The notes below the pieces were generated by a model. It worked only from the letters and a program-made list of their open reading frames with translations. It was not told the origin of the DNA and ran no database searches. From positions 1 to 6,674 of the forward strand of contig DAOWHJ010000020.1 in assembly GCA_030641485.1 (NCBI GenBank): 6,674 bases of DNA. The letters are read 5' to 3'. Shown in pieces: positions 1 to 6,268 of this stretch. Source of the stretch: Pseudomonadota bacterium (GTDB lineage: Bacteria; Desulfobacterota; Anaeroferrophillalia; Anaeroferrophillales; Tharpellaceae). The stretch's first letter is position 1, and every line of letters starts with the position of its first letter. The translations under genes were made by a program, and so were the position numbers.

Positions 1-1113
1 CTCTATGATCTTGAGCGGAGCATCAAGACAACAAAACCAGAGAAAAAATTAAATGTTTTCTTGATCACGGTGGAAAGTTTGAGTGCAAAGTACCTGACCA
101 GATTCGGGGAAAAAAGGAATACTACACCATTTATTGATAAATGGTTTGAAGAGGGAGTGCTTTTTACCAACTTCTACGCGACCGGCACCCGGACGACCCG
201 GGGACTGGAAGCTATCACTCTCTCCTTACCGCCAACCCCGGGCCGCTCACTTGTAAAACGACCCGACCCGACAGATCTATTATCACTGGGAGAGATTTTC
301 AAACAACACGACTACGATGTCGCATTTCTCTATGGCGGACATGGATTTTTCGATAATATGAATGCTTTTTTCTCCGGCCACGGCTATCTCTGTATTGACC
401 AGTCTGATTTTTCCGATCCAGAGATAAGCTTTACCAACGCCTGGGGCGTTTGCGATGAAGATCTCTATAAAAAAGCCATCGCCGAAGCCAACCAGGATTA
501 CCGAGACAACAAACCTTTCTTTTTTCATCTGATGACAACCAGCAACCACAAACCCTACACCTACCCTGCCGAGAAAATTGATATTCCTTCCGGCACCAAT
601 CGATCGGGAGCTGTCAAATACACCGACTACGCCTTCAAAAAGTTTATATCTTTGGCAAAAAAACAACCCTGGTTTACGAACACGGTTTTTGTCGTGGTCG
701 CCGACCACTGCGCTCATAGTGCCGGGAAAACCGGATTGCCGGTAGCAAAATATCATATCCCCCTCTTTATCTATGCTCCTGAGCATCTGCAAGCGGGAGA
801 AAATGACAAATTATCGAGCCAGATTGATATCGCTCCAACCCTTCTTGGATTGCTTAATTTCTCTTATCATAGCTCTTTTTTCGGTCAGGACATATTGCGT
901 GACGACTTTCAACCACGAGCCTTGATTGCAAATTATATAAAACTTGGTTTACTAAAAAATGAAGAATTGGTGGTCTTGTCTCCGCGACAGAAAATTGCTC
1001 TCCAGAAAAAACCATACGATAAAACCATAACCATTAAGGCAGACAACGCATTAGCACAGGATTGCCAGTCCTATTATCAGGGGGCTGATTATATCATCAC
1101 AAAAAAACAATAA
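1..1113 (+). CDS. LTA synthase / phosphoglycerol transferase family protein, C-terminal catalytic domain (5' partial)
   Basis: The frame is open from the first base of the window, so the gene starts upstream and the TTG at 61 is not a credible start. The visible 370 residues are the sulfatase-fold domain of the LtaS/OpgB (MdoB) family. Such enzymes sit in the inner membrane and transfer phosphoglycerol or phosphoethanolamine to envelope glycans or lipids on the outer face. Counting from the first codon, I see the metal-binding Glu in VESL (residue 25), the likely nucleophile Thr65 in GTRTTRG, the YGGHGFFDNM and WGVCDEDL family motifs, His183 in SNHKP, the Asp235-His236 pair in VADHC and YHIPL with His252. 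All expected catalytic positions are present, so the enzyme is probably active. The N-terminal membrane helices (about 290 residues in the family) lie outside the window. It is a diverged tandem paralogue of the next gene. The exact donor and acceptor cannot be told from sequence. Confidence 0.9.
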   Translation, partial: LYDLERSIKTTKPEKKLNVFLITVESLSAKYLTRFGEKRNTTPFIDKWFEEGVLFTNFYATGTRTTRGLEAITLSLPPTPGRSLVKRPDPTDLLSLGEIFKQHDYDVAFLYGGHGFFDNMNAFFSGHGYLCIDQSDFSDPEISFTNAWGVCDEDLYKKAIAEANQDYRDNKPFFFHLMTTSNHKPYTYPAEKIDIPSGTNRSGAVKYTDYAFKKFISLAKKQPWFTNTVFVVVADHCAHSAGKTGLPVAKYHIPLFIYAPEHLQAGENDKLSSQIDIAPTLLGLLNFSYHSSFFGQDILRDDFQPRALIANYIKLGLLKNEELVVLSPRQKIALQKKPYDKTITIKADNALAQDCQSYYQGADYIITKKQ

Positions 1114-1146
1114 TCATGGTTTGTTGAATATAGTTATTTGTAACAA

Positions 1147-1180
1147 CTTCATGAATTCTTCATAAAAGTAATGCTATTGA
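1147..1180 (+). promoter_or_regulatory. Candidate promoter with OmpR/PhoB-type direct repeat upstream of the transferase-RR-HK operon
   Basis: Two exact copies of CTTCAT begin at 1147 and 1158, so they are 11 bp apart. OmpR/PhoB-family regulators typically bind tandem half-sites with this period, and the pho box (CTGTCAT repeats) is similar in form. About 9 bp after the second copy is TGCTATTGA (1172-1180), which resembles an extended -10 element (TGnTAT...). No good -35 hexamer is seen, as is common where an activator replaces it. The site lies in the 149-bp gap between the two transferase genes, about 100 bp before the second start codon. The repeat is seen directly; its use by the regulator encoded downstream is inference. 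Confidence 0.35.
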
Positions 1181-1262
1181 AAGGAACCAACACCATCATT
1201 AACAAAATCACTTAGCCATCCCACGACTTTTCACAAATTCATCAAGGATTAACCCAAATTAA

Positions 1263-3242
1263 ATGTTGAAAAAAATTTTTAAACAATGGCTCCAGACGGC
1301 TAAACCGCTGCTTCTTTTTTATCTCCTTTTTCTCCTGATCTCTTTTGTTGGCCGCGTTGTTTTGTTAGGTCAGCACTATGGCCCTTTAGAGGCCAGCGGT
1401 GTCAACTACTGGCTCGCTTTTCTCATTGGCCTGCGTATGGATACGATTGCTGTCTGCATTATTCTGGCCCTACCAACCCTGCTCATTTTTCTGACCCCGC
1501 CGTTTATGCGCCGCATCGGAGAGAGGATGGTCGGCGGCTATCTTCTTTTAACCTTGCTCCTGGCTGTCTATATGGAGATTGCAACACCACCATTTGTTAA
1601 CGAATTTGATGCCCGTCCCAATGAACTTTTTGTCAACTACCTACAATATCCGCGTGAAGTATTTAAAACCATTATATCGACCCAATTAGCGCCGTTGTTG
1701 ATTGCCCTTGTCAGTTTAACCCTGATTACCTGGTTTTACCGTCGCTGGTGGCGAAAAAGCTCGCTCTTCACAAGAGCCCTTTCAGTCTCCTACGGTATCC
1801 GCCTGCTCTTTCTCCTGCCCACAGCAGTGATTGTTTTTATGGGTATTCGTTCCTCTTTCGGCCATCGCCCGGCTAATCTTTCGGACGCCACCTACAGCAA
1901 CTCCCACATCGCCAACGAACTGGCCAAAAACACTCTGCATGCGGTTGGCTATTCGATCTACGCCAAGAAGAAGTTCAACGTCAACGTTAAACTTTACGGC
2001 CGCATGGATGAAGATGAAGCAATCACCCGAACTAAAAAAGTACTCAACCTGACAGAAGAAAATCTTGTCGATCCTGACTACCCCCTTCTGCGACATGAAA
2101 AAACTCATTTCCCTTATAGCAGCCGCCCTAAAAACCTGGTGGTTATTATCGAAGAGAGTCTCGGCGCCCAGTACGTTGCCGCCACCGGCGGCCAACCCGA
2201 CATTACTCCCAACCTTAATCGCATGGCTCAAGAAGGCATTCTTTTCAACCAACTTTACGCCAGCGGTACGCGCAGTGTCCGAGGTATGGAGGCAATTGTC
2301 GGCGGTTTTCTGCCGATTCCCGGTACCAGCGTTCTGAAACGTAATCTCTCTCAGAAAGATTTTTTCTCACTCGCGCAACTGCTCAGACCGAGAGGCTACG
2401 ACACCAGTTTCCTTTATGGCGGTGAGAAACGTTTTGACAATATGGGGAGTTGGTATTATGGAAATGGTTTTCAACGGATCATTGATGAACCGGAATTTGT
2501 CAATCCGGTCTACCACGGCATCTGGGGGGTCTGCGATGAGGATCTAGTGGTTCGCGCTGATGAAGAGTATGTGAAATTGCACAAGGCCAGCACACCTTTT
2601 TTATCAGTCTTCTTTACGACCACCAACCACACCCCTTTTGAGTTTCCCGATGGACGTATAGAACTGATTGACGGAGTAACACCTGCCAGCGAAGAAAATG
2701 CGGTTAAATTCAATGATTATGCGCTGGGTAAATTCTTTACTATGGCCAAAGAGCACGGATATTACGATGACACGGTTTTTGTCATTATCGCCGACCATAA
2801 CGTTCGAGTTCGCAGCAGTCCCAACGGGGTTATGCCGGTGACCAACTATCGGATTTTCGGCCTCATCCTGGGCGGCGGCATTAAAGCCTTGCTTTATGAC
2901 CGAGTCGCCACGCAAATGGATGTCATCGCCACAGCTGTCGATCTACTGGGGTGTGATTTTGTTCATCCAATCATCGGACGTTCGATCTTTACAGCGACTA
3001 AAAATGATTTTGCCCTGATGCAATTTTATTCATTGTATGGTTTCATGCGAGATGGCAAACTTGCGGTTTTAGAACCTAAAGCTGCGGCCAAAACCTATCG
3101 CGTTGAGGGCGACAACCTGCTACCGCTGACCCATGACACTGAACTTGAACGCGACGCTCTGGCCCTGTTAACCACATCTTCTTACCTCTATCAGAAACGT
3201 CGTCATAGCCTGCCGGCTAAATTTGCGGTTAACCACGAATGA
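1263..3242 (+). CDS. LTA synthase / phosphoglycerol (or phosphoethanolamine) transferase family membrane protein
   Basis: This complete 659-aa protein has the family architecture: about five N-terminal membrane helices (near residues 15-35, 49-78, 90-107, 141-158 and 180-196), a linker, and a periplasmic sulfatase-fold domain (about 290-600). Visible active-site features are Glu298 in EESL, Ser338 in SGTRSVRG at the nucleophile position, YGGEKRFDNM, WGVCDEDL, His456 in TNHTP and Asp511-His512 in IADHN. The nucleophile is Ser here but Thr in the upstream paralogue, and the paralogue's YHIP motif reads YRIF. It probably transfers a phospho-alcohol headgroup from a phospholipid to an envelope acceptor; the substrate is unknown. 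The ATG start is supported by the first helix following at once; AAGGA at 1244-1248 is a rather distant ribosome site (14 nt). Its TGA overlaps the response regulator ATG by 4 nt, which suggests translational coupling and a role linked to that two-component system. Confidence 0.9.
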   Translation: MLKKIFKQWLQTAKPLLLFYLLFLLISFVGRVVLLGQHYGPLEASGVNYWLAFLIGLRMDTIAVCIILALPTLLIFLTPPFMRRIGERMVGGYLLLTLLLAVYMEIATPPFVNEFDARPNELFVNYLQYPREVFKTIISTQLAPLLIALVSLTLITWFYRRWWRKSSLFTRALSVSYGIRLLFLLPTAVIVFMGIRSSFGHRPANLSDATYSNSHIANELAKNTLHAVGYSIYAKKKFNVNVKLYGRMDEDEAITRTKKVLNLTEENLVDPDYPLLRHEKTHFPYSSRPKNLVVIIEESLGAQYVAATGGQPDITPNLNRMAQEGILFNQLYASGTRSVRGMEAIVGGFLPIPGTSVLKRNLSQKDFFSLAQLLRPRGYDTSFLYGGEKRFDNMGSWYYGNGFQRIIDEPEFVNPVYHGIWGVCDEDLVVRADEEYVKLHKASTPFLSVFFTTTNHTPFEFPDGRIELIDGVTPASEENAVKFNDYALGKFFTMAKEHGYYDDTVFVIIADHNVRVRSSPNGVMPVTNYRIFGLILGGGIKALLYDRVATQMDVIATAVDLLGCDFVHPIIGRSIFTATKNDFALMQFYSLYGFMRDGKLAVLEPKAAAKTYRVEGDNLLPLTHDTELERDALALLTTSSYLYQKRRHSLPAKFAVNHE

Positions 3243-3916
3243 AAATAATGCTCGTCGAAGACGACTTGGAGTTGCTTTCACAACTGCAAAACCTGCTTAG
3301 TGAACAACGCTACCTGATTGATACCGCTGCTGACGGGAAAAACGCACTCGACAAAATCTTTGCCGAGAGCTACGACCTGATTATTCTTGATATTATGTTG
3401 CCGGAAGTTGATGGTTTGACTATTTTACAGGAGATGCGCCAGGCAAAAATCATCACTCCGGTACTCCTGCTGACTGCCAAAGGATCGGTCGATGATCGGG
3501 TCAATGGCCTGGATTTCGGGGCCGACGACTATCTCACCAAACCCTTTTCGATAGCGGAACTGCTGGCCCGCATCAGAGCCCTGTTGCGCCGACCGGGCCG
3601 CGAATATGACACGCACCTTACAACCGGAAATATTTCTCTCGATACTGTCAGCCGTGAAGTAACCAAGGCAGGGGGGAGTCTAGTCTTAACTCCCAAGGAA
3701 TTTTCCCTACTTGAGTTTCTCCTCTACAACAAAAACCGACCGGTTTCCCGGATCACCCTGGCCGAACATGTCTGGGGCGATGATTTTGATCCCTTTACGA
3801 TGTCCAACACCATCGACGTTCATATCAAAAACCTACGCCACAAAATTGATGCCCAGGAAACGGACAAGTCATTGATCAAAACAGTTCGCGGGGTCGGTTT
3901 CATGGTGCAAGAGTAA
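3239..3916 (+). CDS. OmpR/PhoB-family DNA-binding response regulator
   Basis: This 225-aa two-domain regulator has a typical family length. The receiver domain (about 1-115) shows the acidic pair Asp8-Asp9, phosphoacceptor Asp51 in LIILDIMLPEVDG, switch Thr79 in LLLTAK and Lys101 in YLTKPF. The C-terminal winged-helix domain (about 125-223) has the LTPKEFSLLEFLL start, the recognition-helix region NTIDVHIKNLRHKID and the closing KTVRGVGFMV. When phosphorylated by the kinase encoded next, it should bind tandem direct repeats and alter transcription. The start codon lies inside the stop region of the transferase gene (ATGA), with no clear separate ribosome site, so its translation probably depends on the upstream gene. 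It belongs to the large PhoB/QseB/PmrA/CopR group; I cannot assign it to a named system. The direct repeat at 1147-1163 is a plausible autoregulatory target. Confidence 0.95.
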   Translation: MKIMLVEDDLELLSQLQNLLSEQRYLIDTAADGKNALDKIFAESYDLIILDIMLPEVDGLTILQEMRQAKIITPVLLLTAKGSVDDRVNGLDFGADDYLTKPFSIAELLARIRALLRRPGREYDTHLTTGNISLDTVSREVTKAGGSLVLTPKEFSLLEFLLYNKNRPVSRITLAEHVWGDDFDPFTMSNTIDVHIKNLRHKIDAQETDKSLIKTVRGVGFMVQE

Positions 3917-3922
3917 TTATCG

Positions 3923-5371
3923 ATGAAGATTCGCAGCAAAGTCAGCCTCTGGATTACTTGTGCCGGGGTACTTGTCAGCCTGATATTTTCCCTGATTATT
4001 TTCTGGGAAATGGTTGAACAGACCCATCATCAACTCGACGATGAACTCAAGGAAACCACCCGCAACATTTTCAAAATAGTCCAACAGAACGAAACCGATG
4101 GAGTAAAACAAGCATCCCAAGCTTCGGCGGTATTCTTAGACAGCCGCCGCTACTGGATTCGTGCCTGGCGGGACGACACCCTGATCTACACGTCCAAGCT
4201 GGCCCAAATCTTTGACCTGCCCATCGATTCCGACAAGAAAAAAGATACTGTTAGTCTCATAATTCCACGAGAAAAAATCGACCTTGATCAGGATCGTTCT
4301 AACGAGGTAACATTTCGCATCCGGTCAACGAAAATTCCCGCCCATAGAGCCCCACCCGGTTATCGGATTCAAGTTGCACTCCCAATGGAAGAACTTGATG
4401 AGGAAATCGTCGAAGTCAGCCTGATCATCATTTTCGGCCTCCTGTTTTCAACACTGTTGCTGTTTATTATCAGCTATTTTCTGGCAGGCAGGATACTTGA
4501 ACCAGTCAAGCAGATTACTAACCTGGCCCAGGAAATTGACGAAAATGATCTGACTGGCAGAATCCCGTTGGGTTCAAGTCGTGATGAACTCTACGAACTC
4601 TCATTCGCATTGAACCAGATGCTCGACCGCCTGCAATACTCCTTTAATCGACAGAAAGAATTTATTGCCAGTGCCGCCCATGAACTCAACACCCCGATAA
4701 CCAATGTCCGCATTTTTATTGAACAAGGCATGCACAATCCAACTCTGCCGGAACCATTTCGCGACAACCTGATTCGCCAGCATGAAATTCTGTTACGCAT
4801 GGGACGGCTATTGCACAGTTTGATGGTTCTCTCAGCACTTGAAATGAAACGAGAAATTCATCCCTCAAATTTTGACTTTAAAGCCCTGATAGACTCTGTC
4901 ATTGCCGACTTCCAACCGCTTTTCGAGCTCAAAAGAATTCCGTTAGAAACCCAAATGCCAGAGCATTTATCCCTTTACGGTGATCAGGAACAACTGCACA
5001 GGGTGGTGGTCAACCTTATTGACAATGCAATCAAATACAATGAAGCCGCAGGCGAGATCAAGATCGAGCTGAAAAAGGTTAAGCGCAATCTATTTCTGAA
5101 AATCGCCAACCACAGTCAGTCAATTCCGGAAAATGATCTCAAAAAGGTCTTTGATCAATTCTACAGGGTGGAGAAGTCCCGTTCGCTGGAATTTGGTGGA
5201 TGTGGTCTAGGACTGACAATTGTCCGAGAGATTATCAACCAGCATGAAGGCAATGTTTACATGGAAAATGAATCACCGGGAAGAGTACGAGTTGTTGTCC
5301 AACTGCCCGACCAGCAATATTTTTTTCCACAACCTTATTCGTTCGGCGCTTCCTTGCCGATAAAGTCATGA
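3923..5371 (+). CDS. HAMP-containing membrane sensor histidine kinase
   Basis: This 482-aa protein is the cognate kinase of the regulator 6 bp upstream. The order of parts is TM1 (about 10-28), a periplasmic sensor region of about 130 residues (30-162), TM2 (165-187), HAMP linker (188-240), HisKA dimerisation helix with phospho-acceptor His253 in AAHELNTPIT, and an HATPase_c domain (about 350-463). The N box is clear (Asn364 and Asn368 in NLIDNAIKYN), as are the F region (FDQFYRVEKSR) and the G2 box (GGCGLGLTIV, 425-434). The G1 box is unusual: where DxGxGIP is expected, the protein has NHSQSIP (396-402). The sensor region matches no domain I recognise, so the signal is unknown; the transferase in the same operon suggests an envelope-related cue. 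The last 18 or so residues after VVVQLP form an aromatic-rich tail close to the repeat element. A weak AAGAG (3909-3913) serves as ribosome site. Confidence 0.93.
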   Translation: MKIRSKVSLWITCAGVLVSLIFSLIIFWEMVEQTHHQLDDELKETTRNIFKIVQQNETDGVKQASQASAVFLDSRRYWIRAWRDDTLIYTSKLAQIFDLPIDSDKKKDTVSLIIPREKIDLDQDRSNEVTFRIRSTKIPAHRAPPGYRIQVALPMEELDEEIVEVSLIIIFGLLFSTLLLFIISYFLAGRILEPVKQITNLAQEIDENDLTGRIPLGSSRDELYELSFALNQMLDRLQYSFNRQKEFIASAAHELNTPITNVRIFIEQGMHNPTLPEPFRDNLIRQHEILLRMGRLLHSLMVLSALEMKREIHPSNFDFKALIDSVIADFQPLFELKRIPLETQMPEHLSLYGDQEQLHRVVVNLIDNAIKYNEAAGEIKIELKKVKRNLFLKIANHSQSIPENDLKKVFDQFYRVEKSRSLEFGGCGLGLTIVREIINQHEGNVYMENESPGRVRVVVQLPDQQYFFPQPYSFGASLPIKS

Positions 5372-5382
5372 AAAAACCGTGG

Positions 5383-5457
5383 TCTGTCCCCATTTTAGTC
5401 CTCCGCAAGAAAAGAAAAAGAAAAAGAAAAAAGAAAAAGGGGACAGATTTATTTTTT
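5383..5457. repeat. Inverted repeat with polypurine centre; possible REP-like element and/or terminator
   Basis: TCTGTCCCC at 5383-5391 is mirrored exactly by GGGGACAGA at 5439-5447. Extended inward, the arms match at 13 of 14 positions (5383-5396 with 5434-5447). The centre includes a purine-only stretch of 37 nt (5407-5443) built from GAAAA/GAAAAA units. The right arm is followed by TTTATTTTTT (5448-5457), so a transcript from the kinase operon could form a stem followed by a U-rich run, although the 37-nt loop is long for an intrinsic terminator. From memory, GGGGACAGA next to an A/T run recurs in many proteobacterial intergenic regions, sometimes near IS200-like (Y1) transposases. That makes a small non-autonomous element plausible, but no transposase is encoded here. 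The element fills the gap between convergent genes. Confidence 0.5.
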
Positions 5458-5556
5458 AATTCAGAGTTTACCGGGCTTGATGGTCCTCTAAACACAATTC
5501 GCAGGCCACTTTTTTCGCCAGAGAGAACAAAGCAGATCAATTGAGATCGGCTCAAC

Positions 5557-6027
5557 CTACAGCAGGCTTTTAAAAACATTGACCACAGATTTTTTTCTAT
5601 TCAGCAACACCGCTTTAATCTGCTTACCTTTAAACCCAAGGATATTTCCCATCAATTCAGAATCAACATCCAGCCGACAAATCAAAACCCTCTCTCCCTC
5701 TCTCTTCTGAAGATACTCTAAGCCGCGATAAAACCTATGGGAGCCATCGTTTGTTACAATCAGCAATCTTGAGACACGGTCACTCAGGTTGTCAACCATC
5801 TGCAATCCTTGCCGTTCATTTGCCAAGAACTCTTCAATAGCTTCAAATCCAAAAATCAATGCGCCAGCAGATTTTGCATAGAAGAGATGCTTACGCAATT
5901 CCGGATTTAATTTCAAAACCGGAATATATCTCTCTGAATCACTATAAAGTTCAATACTCTCGCTCTCTAATGCGGCTCGAACATCTGACTCAACACCTTC
6001 ATTTTCCAACTGTCTCGGTAATTTCAT
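5557..6027 (-). CDS. Hypothetical protein, soluble, about 156 aa
   Basis: I do not recognise this protein. It is charged, has no signal peptide or membrane helix, and seems to alternate helices and strands: a charged N-terminal half with the segment GALIFGFEAIEEFLANERQG, then strand-like LLIVTND and RVLICRLDVD around FYRGLEYLQKREGE, and a basic end (KGKQIKAVLLNRKKSVVNV). Two adjacent ATGs are possible. The second (6027-6025) lies 4 nt after AGGAA (6036-6032), which suits it better than the first (6030-6028), although an AAGG further upstream could serve that one. It starts about 12-15 bp after the stop of the permease remnant and points towards the kinase operon, so the two are convergent. 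One sampled 60-base line is 42% GC against 55-57% in the two fragments upstream, so its origin may differ. The uninterrupted frame and ribosome site make a real gene likely. Confidence 0.65.
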   Translation of the reverse strand: MKLPRQLENEGVESDVRAALESESIELYSDSERYIPVLKLNPELRKHLFYAKSAGALIFGFEAIEEFLANERQGLQMVDNLSDRVSRLLIVTNDGSHRFYRGLEYLQKREGERVLICRLDVDSELMGNILGFKGKQIKAVLLNRKKSVVNVFKSLL

Positions 6028-6031
6028 CATA

Positions 6032-6036
6032 TTCCT
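6032..6036 (-). promoter_or_regulatory. Ribosome binding site AGGAA for the 156-aa hypothetical gene
   Basis: On the minus strand AGGAA ends 4 nt before the ATG at 6027-6025 and only 1 nt before the ATG at 6030-6028, so it favours the inner start. It lies in the short gap after the TAG of the permease remnant (6042-6040). No promoter is evident close by. Confidence 0.45.
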
Positions 6037-6039
6037 ATA

Positions 6040-6219
6040 CTACCTTCCCAAACCCGAAGCCCGGCGTGGATCGAAGGCGTCGCGTACGGCTTCGCCGATA
6101 AAGACGAGCAAACTTAGCATTACAGCGAGGACAAAAAAAGCTGAGAGTCCGAGCCAGGGCGCATGGAGGTTGGCTTTACCCTGGGCCAGGAGTTCGCCGA
6201 GTGAGGGTGAGCCAGCAAA
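6040..6219 (-). pseudogene. yejE: 3' remnant of a YejE-type peptide/microcin C ABC transporter permease
   Basis: About 59 codons match the extreme C-terminus of YejE-like permeases (binding-protein-dependent transport, OppC/DppC superfamily) as I remember it: the loop AGSPSLGELLAQGKANL, APWLG, the last membrane helix (FFVLAVMLSLLVFIG) and the ending GEAVRDAFDPRR. The full protein is well over 300 residues, so most of it is missing, including the EAA loop that contacts the ATPase. The frame stays open upstream to 6306, but the translation between about 6220 and 6306 does not resemble the permease (the expected FGLPP-type lead-in is absent), so similarity stops abruptly near 6215-6220. An ATG at 6222-6220 could allow a 60-aa fragment, but function as a permease is very unlikely. 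No yejF-like ATPase gene follows. Sampled GC is 55%, similar to the adjoining efflux gene. Confidence 0.75.
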
Positions 6220-6268
6220 CATAAGAGTGATCCAATTAGCAAACCGGACACAGCTGAATTTGCAGGAA

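Noticed and set aside
283..792. Minus-strand open frame of 169 codons opposite the first transferase gene.
   Set aside because: It lies wholly within a well-supported gene and has no recognisable domain.
1114..1155. Imperfect inverted repeat TCATG...CATGA after the first transferase gene, considered as a terminator.
   Set aside because: The arms pair poorly beyond 5 bp, the loop is about 30 nt, and no T-run follows.
5538..5552. Small hairpin TTGAG-ATCGG-CTCAA downstream of the hypothetical gene, considered as its terminator.
   Set aside because: The stem is only 5 bp and no T-run follows on the minus strand.
5235..5579. Minus-strand open frame of 114 codons across the end of the kinase gene and the repeat.
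   Set aside because: It reads through the polypurine tract as a Phe/Leu run, overlaps the kinase gene and shows no family features; it is a shadow frame.
5349..6105. Similar strings ending in GCCGATAAAG near the end of the kinase gene and in the yejE remnant, considered as a repeat or recombination site.
   Set aside because: Only about 10-15 bases agree, with a gap, and both copies are explained by reading frames; chance is likely.
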